Source of the DNA: JAGRGG01 sp965217265
GTDB taxonomy: Bacteria; Pseudomonadota; Alphaproteobacteria; Geminicoccales; Geminicoccaceae
DNA: 64,000 bases
Direction: 5' to 3'
Assembly: GCA_965217265.1 (NCBI GenBank)
Contig: CBDCHP010000007.1
Span: 124,001-188,000, forward strand
Position 1 is the first letter of the stretch, and the number at the start of each line of letters is the position of its first letter. Under the pieces are notes generated by a model, which ran no database searches, had not been told where the DNA came from, and worked only from the letters and a program-made list of their open reading frames with translations. Below are positions 18,401 to 25,418 of this stretch, one piece after another. Made by a program: the position numbers and the translations under genes.

Positions 18401-19095
18401 AGGCGGTCGTCGGCGGGCATAAGGTTTACCTGCGCACGGGCGAGTACGCCGACGGCCAGCTCGGCGAACTGTTCATCGACATGCACAAGGAGGGTGCCGC
18501 CTTTCGGTCCTTGATGAACAGCTTCGCGATCTCGGTCTCGATCGGCTTGCAGTACGGCGTGCCGCTGGAGGAGTACGTCGAGGCATTCTCCTACACCCGC
18601 TTCGATCCGTCCGGGGTCGTGCAGGGCAACGACACGATCAAGATGGCGACCTCGGTCCTCGACTACATCTTCCGCGAACTGGCCGTCTCCTACCTGGATC
18701 GCACCGACCTCGCCAACGTCGATCCGGCCGAGCTGCGCCACGACGCGATCGGCGGCGGGGTCAAAGAGGGGGATTTGTCGCAGAACATGGCCCAGATCGC
18801 GTCATCCGGCTTCGTGCGCGGCAACCTTCGGCTGCTCGCCGGGGGCGCCCCGACGGAGATGCGGGGCGACGCGGACATCGAGATGCGCCGCACCGGCACG
18901 GACGGCGGCGGGGCACCGGCCCCGATCGCCGCGACGGCGCAAGCCGCCGGCAACAGCCGGGCGAGCCGGGCCGAGATGGCCAAGCTCCAGGGCTACGTCG
19001 GCGATCCGTGCGACACGTGCGGCAACTTCACGCTGGTGCGTAACGGCACCTGCCTGAAATGCGATACCTGCGGCAGCACCACGGGCTGTTCCTAA
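15475..19095 (+). CDS. nrdJ: Adenosylcobalamin-dependent (class II) ribonucleotide reductase
   Basis: At 1206 residues this is the large alphaproteobacterial type of class II reductase. It makes deoxyribonucleotides using a B12-generated thiyl radical and needs no oxygen and no small subunit. Visible landmarks are HACFIQSCGDD near residue 199 (one active-site Cys) and NPCSEYMFLDDTACNLASLNL, the finger loop with catalytic Asn, Cys and Glu. AYTQKAVVGG-type sequence and a TSCPD-like domain lie near 960-1100. The extreme C-terminus is a zinc ribbon (CDTCGNFTLVRNGTC, then CDTCGS) that also carries the redox-active Cys pair. AAGGAG lies about 7 bases before the ATG. Several hairpins follow the stop. 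Confidence 0.97.
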   Translation: MKIERAFTTDGDSPYAAIPFRRASSEIRNPNGTIVFRLDAIDVPAAWSQVAVDVLAQKYFRKAGVPRRLKPLAEDGVPGWLCRKAADAEALEELPPAERYGGETGATDVFDRLAGTWTYWGWKGGYFDGEADARAFFDEHRYMLAKQMSAPNSPQWFNTGLNWAYGIDGPAQGHFYVDEATGEVRQSTSAYERPQPHACFIQSCGDDLVNKDGIMDLWVREARLFKYGSGTGTNFSSLRGEGEPLSGGGRSSGLMSFLKIGDRAAGAIKSGGTTRRAAKMVICDVDHPDIEAFIDWKVGEEQKVAALVAGSKLLAAHANAVIEACATSDLIDGAKFDPKRNKDLAKAVRGARQAMLPEGAVQQAVLLARQGFARVEVPTFDADWDSAAYLTVSGQNSNNSVRVSDAFLKAVENDAKWRLTRRTDGSTAKSLNARALWDKVCYAAWASADPGVQYDTTINDWHTCPSGGRINASNPCSEYMFLDDTACNLASLNLMTFRTEGGGFDSAGFAHAVRLWTMVLEISVLMAQFPSERIAERSYRYRTLGLGYANLGGLLMASGLGYDSDGGRAYAGAITALMTGTAYRVSAEMARALDPFPGYADNRDAVLRVLRNHRRAAKGDTNGFEGLAVAPVPLDRANVPAAGLAEAAIAAWDGALEGAEAHGLRNAQVSVVAPTGTIGLVMDCDTTGIEPDFALVKFKKLAGGGYFKIINRMVPTALRTLGYDETAIDAIIRYATGHGTLKGAPAIGHGALTAKGFDAEAIAKIEAALPSAFDVKFVFNRYTLGDDYLTGRLGLDAAQIEAPGFDLLQALGFTRGEIETANTYCCGSMTVEGAPGLKEAHLEVFDCANPCGRKGVRYLSALSHIQMMAAAQPFISGAISKTINMPASASIADCDTAYRAGHRLGLKSLALYRDGSKLSQPLASLVLDTGLADEDEEDAREGAQVRRIVEVTERVVERVLGERKKLPQRRKGYTQKAVVGGHKVYLRTGEYADGQLGELFIDMHKEGAAFRSLMNSFAISVSIGLQYGVPLEEYVEAFSYTRFDPSGVVQGNDTIKMATSVLDYIFRELAVSYLDRTDLANVDPAELRHDAIGGGVKEGDLSQNMAQIASSGFVRGNLRLLAGGAPTEMRGDADIEMRRTGTDGGGAPAPIAATAQAAGNSRASRAEMAKLQGYVGDPCDTCGNFTLVRNGTCLKCDTCGSTTGCS

Positions 19096-19161
19096 GCGGG
19101 TACGCATGACGCCCCGTCGGGCAGCGGGGTGGTCTTTCCTTGGAGGTCTCCTCCATCGTGC

Positions 19162-19189
19162 GGGGTCCGGGGTTCATCCCCCGGGCCCC
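19162..19189 (+). terminator. Hairpin downstream of nrdJ
   Basis: GGGG-T-CCGGGG (19162-19172) pairs with CCCCGG-G-CCCC (19179-19189), an 11-bp stem with one wobble. Smaller hairpins precede it (CCCCG/CGGGG near 19114-19131; GGAGG/CCTCC at 19142-19154). No long U-tract follows. The hairpin repeat R1 begins 8 bases later. Confidence 0.45.
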
Positions 19190-19197
19190 CTCCCTTC

Positions 19198-19338
19198 ACG
19201 CTTCGCGTCCGCTGCGCGGGGCTTTCTCTTCTCTTTTTTCGCTTTGTCCGAGGCTGGCTTCGATGTTGAGGCCAAGTTCGAGAACAAGTGATAAAAAAAG
19301 AGAAGGAAGAGGCCGTGCGCCTAGCGCACGCGAAGCGT
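19198..19338 (+). repeat. Hairpin repeat element, copy R1
   Basis: A 141-base element bounded by ACGCTTCGCG and its complement. The outer stem is GC-rich, the inner stem is T-rich then A-rich, and the centre reads CTTTGTCCGAGGCTGGCTTC. Its right arm overlaps the 3' end of otsB and encodes that protein's last residues (TLRVR and the stop). It lies between the convergent nrdJ and otsB genes. The arms differ from each other at the inner GC segment in this copy. Confidence 0.9.
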
Positions 19339-20118
19339 ATCCACCAGCCGTTCGAGAAAGCGCACCACCGCCCCCGTATCGTCGAGCCTTGCCTTCGCCG
19401 CCGTCGCGAAATCGGGCTCGCCGACGATGATCCCGAGCCCTTCCGTCGGCAGGGTGCGGATCGCGTCCTCATCGGTCCTGTCGTCGCCGACGTAGACCGG
19501 GAACGGCGGCGCTTTTAGGCGATCCTGCCATTTCTCCAGCAGCCAGCGCACCGCGGCCCCCTTGTCCCAGTCGAGCGTCGGGCGGACCTCGACGATCATC
19601 TTGCCGGGCGCGGGCTTGAGCCGGTTGCTGCCCTCGATGGCGTCCGTCACCGCCGCCTCGACGGTGGCGCGTCCCCCCGGCCCCGCGTTGCGGTAGTGGA
19701 CGGCGATCGCCGCCCGCTTGCGCTCGACGAGGATGCCGGGCTCGCGGCCGAGGCGGTCGTTCAACGCCGCCTCGGCCCGGTCGAGGTCCTGGGCGTAGTC
19801 GTCGCCGACGTCGAGGAGCGGCCCGTTCGGCCCCAAGATCGTGTAGCCGTGGCTGCCGGCGAGCGTCAGGCCGTCGATCGGCACCCGCGGGCGGAGGTCG
19901 TTCGCGTCGCGGCCGCTGACGAGGGCGACGGGGACCGAGGCGGCGAGGCGGCGCAGGGGAAGCTCGGCCGCGGGCGCCAACGCGGCGTCGTCCGGGCGCT
20001 CGACGAGCGGGGCCAGCGTACCGTCGAAGTCGAGGAAGAGGGCAAGCCGCTGGTCAACGTCGGCCGGGATCAAATCGGCGAAGTTGGCCAGTGCATCGGG
20101 CAGGTCGGCGACGGTCAC
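19321..20118 (-). CDS. otsB: Trehalose-6-phosphate phosphatase
   Basis: A HAD-superfamily trehalose phosphatase of about 265 residues. Motif I is LFLDFDGTLAPL, with the nucleophile and acid/base Asp pair. Motif II lies in VALVSGRDANDL. Motif IV is VYVGDDRTDEDAIR. It removes phosphate from trehalose-6-phosphate to give the compatible solute trehalose. The open frame extends upstream, but the GTG at 20118 has GGAG 9 bases before it and gives the normal N-terminus. The last five codons lie inside hairpin repeat R1. No otsA is visible nearby, so the synthase must be encoded elsewhere. Confidence 0.92.
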   Translation of the reverse strand: MTVADLPDALANFADLIPADVDQRLALFLDFDGTLAPLVERPDDAALAPAAELPLRRLAASVPVALVSGRDANDLRPRVPIDGLTLAGSHGYTILGPNGPLLDVGDDYAQDLDRAEAALNDRLGREPGILVERKRAAIAVHYRNAGPGGRATVEAAVTDAIEGSNRLKPAPGKMIVEVRPTLDWDKGAAVRWLLEKWQDRLKAPPFPVYVGDDRTDEDAIRTLPTEGLGIIVGEPDFATAAKARLDDTGAVVRFLERLVDTLRVR

Positions 20119-20254
20119 GGGCGATTCTCCAAGGGCTTGGGGGGCCTCGATCTGCCGCGCTGATCGTGTCGCGCAAGCGTGGCGGCGGCGGCGGCGCTTT
20201 GCTAAGCTTGCGGTCAAGCAAGGCGTCAACACAAGAAGGCATTCGGGCGGCGAT

Positions 20255-21022
20255 ATGGGAATCCTACTGGCTGACGGCGTATTCGAGCGGCAACTGGCTG
20301 ACGGCGAGGACGTCTTCGCCGCCGGCGAGACGGGCAAGATCGCCCTCATCAAGGCGGGCGAGGCGGAGGTGACGCGGCGCGCGAACGGGGGCACGGTCCG
20401 GCTCGGCCGGGCCGGACCCGGCACCTACCTCGGCGAGATGGCGGCCCTCACCGGCGAGGCGCTCGATTTGAGCGCCACCGCGGCCGGCCCGCTCTCGGTC
20501 GCCTACCTCGACCCCGACGACTTCTTGCGCCGCATCAGCCGGGAGCCGGAGGGCGCCTACATCCTCCTCTCGCGCCTGCGCGCCCGCCTGCACGCGCGAG
20601 AGGTGCCCGACGCGCCGCCGCCAGGGGCGGACGAGCGAGAAGCGCCAAAGCCGGTACGGCTGCGGCTATACGCGAACGACCCCTTGCTGCGCGGCATCCT
20701 CCCCGAGGACGGCTTGGCGGTGCGCGAGCTGCCCTTCGCCGTCGGACGGCAGACCCAGGACGGCGACGGCCCGTCCGAGGGGGCCGTCGACCTCGCCCTG
20801 CCGGACGAGCCCCCCTACCGCCTGTCGCGGCGCCACTTCGCCCTGCACGCCCACCCGGACGGGATCATGGTCGAGGATCTCGGCAGCGCCCTGGGCACCG
20901 AGGTGAACGGCCTCGGCCTCGGCAATGGCGGCCCGGCGCGGGCGCTGCTCCAGCGCGGCGAGAACACCCTCGTCGCCGGTGCGGAACACTCGCCGTTCGG
21001 CTTTCGGCTGGTTGTGGTGTGA
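20255..21022 (+). CDS. Cyclic-nucleotide-binding-like plus FHA domain protein
   Basis: A 255-residue two-domain protein. Residues about 5-105 resemble a cNMP-binding/CRP-like beta-roll: FAAGETGKIALIKAGEAEV, then GTYLGEMAALTGEALDLSA, the phosphate-cassette region. It lacks the usual Arg of a cAMP site, so ligand binding is uncertain. Residues about 145-255 form an FHA domain: FAVGRQ, the conserved SRRH at the phosphothreonine pocket, and DLGSALGTEVNG. FHA domains read phosphothreonine, so a role downstream of a Ser/Thr kinase or in protein assembly is inferred. There is no DNA-binding helix. The stop codon directly abuts hairpin repeat R2. Confidence 0.85.
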   Translation: MGILLADGVFERQLADGEDVFAAGETGKIALIKAGEAEVTRRANGGTVRLGRAGPGTYLGEMAALTGEALDLSATAAGPLSVAYLDPDDFLRRISREPEGAYILLSRLRARLHAREVPDAPPPGADEREAPKPVRLRLYANDPLLRGILPEDGLAVRELPFAVGRQTQDGDGPSEGAVDLALPDEPPYRLSRRHFALHAHPDGIMVEDLGSALGTEVNGLGLGNGGPARALLQRGENTLVAGAEHSPFGFRLVVV

Positions 21023-21163
21023 ACGCTTCACGTTGCGCTCGCCGCGCAGGCTTATTTCTCTTCTTTTTTGCTGTTTGTTCTCGAACTTAGCCTCAACGCC
21101 GAAGCCAGCCTCGGACAAAGACAGAAAAGAGAAGAAAAGCCCCGCGCAGCGGACGCGAAGCGT
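21023..21163 (-). repeat. Hairpin repeat element, copy R2
   Basis: 141 bases, fitting exactly between the stop of the cNMP/FHA gene (21020-21022) and the stop of the convergent GST gene (21164-21166). The centre is in the opposite orientation to R1 (AGCCTCGGACAAAG on the plus strand). The arms are not matched in their inner GC segment. Confidence 0.9.
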
Positions 21164-21805
21164 TCACCCCACCTGCGGGATCTCGTCCGACTTGGGCACG
21201 CTGTAGCCGCGCTGCACGGCGGGGCGCTCGGCGACGCGGGCGTACCATGCCTTGACGTTGGGGTAGTCGTCGAGGTCGATGCCCTGCCAGCCGAAGCGCG
21301 CGATCCAGGGCCAGGAGGCGATGTCGGCGATCGAGTAGGCCTCCTCGCCCGACCCGGCGATGAAGTCCTGGCCGTCCAGGCGACGGTCGAGGACGCCGTA
21401 CAGGCGTTTGACCTCGTTGCCGTAGCGGTCCTCGGCGTAGGGCGCCTTGCCAGGGTTGAACTTCAAGAAGTGGTGCGCCTGACCCGCCATGGGCCCCAGC
21501 CCCCCCATCTGCCACATCAGCCACTCAATCGCCCGCCAGCGGCCGGTATCGTCCTCGGGCATCAGCCGGCCCGTCTTGTGGACGAGGTAGAGGAGGATGG
21601 CGCCGCTCTCCATCAAGGAGATGCCGGTGTCGTGGTCGACGATCGCCGGGATCTTGTTGTTCGGGCTGAGCTTGAGGTATTCGGGATCGAACTGGTCGTC
21701 CTTGGTGATGTCGATCGGGTGGACCTCGTAGGGCAGGCCCAATTCTTCGAGCGCGATCGAGGCCTTCTTGCCGTTCGGCGTGCCCCAGGTGTAGAGGTCG
21801 ATCAT
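21164..21805 (-). CDS. Glutathione S-transferase (YghU/YfcG-like)
   Basis: A 213-residue cytosolic GST. The N-terminal thioredoxin-like domain starts MIDLYTWGTPNGKKASIALEE and includes LSPNNKIPAIVDHD, with the cis-proline, then LMESGAILLYL for the glutathione gamma-Glu site. The helical C-terminal domain has SIADIASWPWI, the usual N-capping box. The NGKK opening and the Asn-Thr/Asn-Gly catalytic region match the Nu-class YghU/YfcG group, which act as disulfide reductases or peroxidases. The frame extends upstream through a tRNA gene. The ATG at 21805 gives the family N-terminus, so it was chosen. Its stop touches hairpin repeat R2. Confidence 0.9.
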   Translation of the reverse strand: MIDLYTWGTPNGKKASIALEELGLPYEVHPIDITKDDQFDPEYLKLSPNNKIPAIVDHDTGISLMESGAILLYLVHKTGRLMPEDDTGRWRAIEWLMWQMGGLGPMAGQAHHFLKFNPGKAPYAEDRYGNEVKRLYGVLDRRLDGQDFIAGSGEEAYSIADIASWPWIARFGWQGIDLDDYPNVKAWYARVAERPAVQRGYSVPKSDEIPQVG

Positions 21806-21889
21806 CGGCGAGTTCCCGTTTGGCCGGCGACGGGGTGCCGCGCGGCGGCGGCTGTACCGCCCACGGCTCGACGCTTGTTGTGAGGGATG

Positions 21890-21967
21890 TGGGGCGAACG
21901 ACGCGACTTGAACGCGCGACCTCCAGGGCCACAACCTGGCGCTCTAACCACCTGAGCTACGCCCGCC
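21890..21967 (-). tRNA. tRNA-His (GTG anticodon)
   Basis: Read on the minus strand. The acceptor stem is GCGGGCG with CGTTCGC, including two G-U pairs. The D arm is GCTC/GAGC, the anticodon arm is CCAGG-TTGTGGC-CCTGG, and the T arm is GCGCG-TTCAAGT-CGCGT. The anticodon is GTG. A G at position -1 faces the C73 discriminator, the hallmark of tRNA-His. The CCA end is encoded (21890-21892). Confidence 0.95.
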
Positions 21968-22044
21968 ACATGCACGCGCTTGGATTCTGGCGCAATTCGG
22001 CGGTGACGTCAAGGGCGCCGCCCCTGCCCGTTTAAGCATCAATT

Positions 22045-22061
22045 TGCCTATAAAAAAGGCA
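22045..22061. promoter_or_regulatory. Possible NtrC-binding site upstream of glnB
   Basis: TGCCTATAAAAAAGGCA is a dyad with GC-N11-GC spacing, the NtrC core pattern, though the half-sites are imperfect (consensus TGCACC/GGTGCA). Its centre lies roughly 85-90 bases before the predicted sigma-54 start site, a normal enhancer distance. Confidence 0.45.
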
Positions 22062-22114
22062 TATATTCGCGCTACGACCCGGTTGCGCGGCGATCGGTGC
22101 CGCGTCGCGGCGTC

Positions 22115-22130
22115 TGGCACGCCGCGTGCA
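22115..22130 (+). promoter_or_regulatory. Sigma-54 promoter of glnB-glnA
   Basis: TGGCAC (22115-22120), a 5-base spacer and GTGCA (22126-22130) match the -24/-12 consensus TGGCAC-N5-TTGCA with one mismatch. It lies 68 bases upstream of glnB. Nitrogen-regulated sigma-54 promoters are known for glnB-glnA in related bacteria. Confidence 0.65.
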
Positions 22131-22197
22131 TGGTACACGTCGAGGTAGGGGCGCACGGCCGTCCGCCGCGTCGTAACGGGCATGGAGATCCGAGCGC

Positions 22198-22536
22198 ATG
22201 AAGAAGATCGAGGCCGTCATCAAGCCGTTCAAGCTCGATGAGGTGAAGAACGCGCTGCAGGAGGTCGGGCTGAAGGGCATGACTGTCACCGAGGTCAAGG
22301 GTTTCGGGCGGCAGAAGGGCCACACCGAACTCTACCGCGGCGCCGAGTACGTGATCGATTTTCTGCCCAAGGTGAAGATCGAGATCATCGTCGACGACGC
22401 GATCGTCGACCGGGCCGTGGAGGCGATCCAGCAGACCGCGCGCACCGATCGGATCGGGGACGGCAAGATCTTCGTCCTCGACGTCGCCGAGGTGATCCGC
22501 ATTCGCACCGGCGAGCGCGGCAACGACGCGCTCTAG
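22198..22536 (+). CDS. glnB: Nitrogen regulatory protein P-II
   Basis: At 112 residues this is a canonical PII trimer subunit. The T-loop ends in TELYRGAEY, which puts the uridylylated tyrosine at residue 51. The B-loop (TARTDRIGDGKIF) and C-loop (VIRIRTGERG) are complete, so ATP/ADP and 2-oxoglutarate binding should be intact. PII reports nitrogen and energy status to GlnE, NtrB and other partners. It is followed 86 bases later by glnA, the standard alphaproteobacterial pair. A sigma-54 promoter and an NtrC-like site upstream indicate nitrogen control. Confidence 0.97.
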   Translation: MKKIEAVIKPFKLDEVKNALQEVGLKGMTVTEVKGFGRQKGHTELYRGAEYVIDFLPKVKIEIIVDDAIVDRAVEAIQQTARTDRIGDGKIFVLDVAEVIRIRTGERGNDAL

Positions 22537-22622
22537 CCGCCTTTAAAAGCTCAACGAAGGGTCACGGTGTCCGCCGGTCGGACCCCGACAACGAATCCAA
22601 GAAACGAAGAGGTCATTTTCCA

Positions 22623-24053
<1,431 letters not shown>

Positions 24054-24077
24054 GCCTCAACCTCCCTGAAAGCCTCG

Positions 24078-24108
24078 GGGCGGCCGTGAAAGCCCGCCCT
24101 ATTTTTTT
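24078..24108 (+). terminator. Intrinsic terminator of glnA
   Basis: GGGCGG (24078-24083) and CCGCCC (24094-24099) form the stem, followed by TATTTTTTT. The half copy of the hairpin repeat (R3) begins at the very next base, 24109. Confidence 0.8.
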
Positions 24109-24860
24109 ACGCTTCGCGTCCGCTGACGCGGGGTCTTTTTTCTTTTCGCAAGTGTTAACGGCTGAGAATCGAGCGTCGCCTCGGGCACGACGCCGCGCCG
24201 GTGCAGTTCTCGCGCCCGCTCGAACTCACGCCGCGCGTCGGCCGCGGCGGTCTCGGCGCGGGCCAGCCCGGCCTGGCCTCCTTCAGACGCGCGGGTCTGC
24301 GCCAGCTTGGCCTTGCTCACGCCGACGGCCGTACGGGCCACCTCCACCGCCGCTTGCAACTGCCCCTCGTTGTCGAGCACGGCGAGAACATCACCCGAGC
24401 GTACGCGCCCACCCTCTTCGACCTTCGCCGCGATCCGGGCGTCGCCGGCGCCGAAGCGGGCCGCCACCATGATCACATGGCCCTCGGGCAAGAGCGTGCC
24501 GAGGCCGACGACGTCGTGCCGCCCGGGCGTCCCCCGGTCGTTCGCTTCGAGCCTCGCCGGCACGGCGATCGGGCTGCTCGTGCCGCCGCCCGGCGCCAGC
24601 GCGAGCGCGCACATCGCCCACTGCAGCCCCGGCGGCTGGGCGTAGAGGCCGCCCACGCCGCCGAGCGCCACGCACAGGACGAGCGGCGGGACCAGCTAAG
24701 CCCGACGCAACGTCCGGCCGAGGCGGGTGCGCGGCCGGGCCTTTACCTGCGCCGTCGGGGTGGACCAGCGTCCGACAACCCGCAGCGGCAGCCCGGCTTC
24801 GGCGGCATCGTTCGGTGGCGCCTTGACATCGGTTTCGTCGCGCGGCGGGTTGACGTGCAT
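24099..24860 (-). pseudogene. Broken HlyD-family membrane-fusion protein
   Basis: The frame opens at the ATG at 24860, behind a good GGAG site. It is interrupted by an in-frame amber codon at 24696-24698 after 54 residues, then continues in the same frame. The second part holds a membrane segment (LVPPLVLCVALGGVGGLYA), a lipoyl-like half-motif (VEEGGRVRSGDVLAVLDNEGQL) and a coiled-coil hairpin start (AETAAADARREFERAREL). Homology then stops near 24165, where the half hairpin repeat supplies a foreign basic tail. The rest of the protein is missing. It was once part of an exporter (DevB/HlyD type). The divergent TetR relic is its likely former regulator. Confidence 0.75.
24109..24160 (-). repeat. 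Half copy of the hairpin repeat, R3
   Basis: Only one arm is present: ACGCTTCGCG, GTCCGCTGACGCGGGG and a T-rich run, ending AGTGTTAACG. The same AGTGTTAACG variant occurs in copy R7 (38371-38380). The second arm is missing. The element begins exactly at the end of the glnA terminator T-run and supplies the 3' end of the broken HlyD-type gene. Confidence 0.8.
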
Positions 24861-24871
24861 GACATCGCTCC

Positions 24872-25390
24872 GTGGTGGAGAGCGGCGGCGCAAGGGACCG
24901 GCCGGGCGAGATCATCGAGGCGGGCCTGTTGGAGTTCGCCGAGCGTGGCTTCGCCGCGGCGAGGCTCGACGACGTCGCAAGGCGCGCGGGCGTGGCGAAG
25001 GGCACGATCTACGCCAAGCTGGTCGAGTCCGACCTCGCGTGCTGGCGCGCATCATCATCGCGGAAGGCTCGCGCTTTCCCGCTATCACGGCGCTCTACCA
25101 TCAAGTGTCGGTCGCCAGGGGGTCGCGATATCTTGATGCGGATCATGCGGCGCGGCGAGTTCAGGAACGGGCCGATCGCCGAGACGCCCCTGGTCCTGGT
25201 GGCGCCGGCGATCATGGCGACGGTCTGGAGGATGACCTTCGAGCCGCTCGACCTCGACGAGGTCGTGGCGGCACACCTCGTCCTCAAACGGCGTGCGCGC
25301 GACCGCGTGACCCGATCCGCCGCCCGCCGGTCGCGAACAAAGAACCCGATGGCCGATGCCGGACATTTTCTTTTCGCGCCGGTCGGCTAG
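24872..25390 (+). pseudogene. Broken TetR-family regulator
   Basis: The N-terminus is a normal TetR helix-turn-helix: IIEAGLLEFAERGFAAARLD, then VARRAGVAKGTIYAKL. After SDLACW the frame no longer fits the family. A typical TetR C-terminal segment (LARIIIAEGSRFPAITALYH) is readable in another frame near 25040-25100, and later pieces return to the first frame (APAIMATVWRMTFEPLDLD). This pattern indicates at least two indels. It is divergent from the broken HlyD-type gene with a 12-base gap, consistent with a decayed efflux locus. The frame extends to 25390, close to the next gene. Confidence 0.7.
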
Positions 25391-25418
25391 GATGGCACGG
25401 CAAATCGGGAGTGTGACG

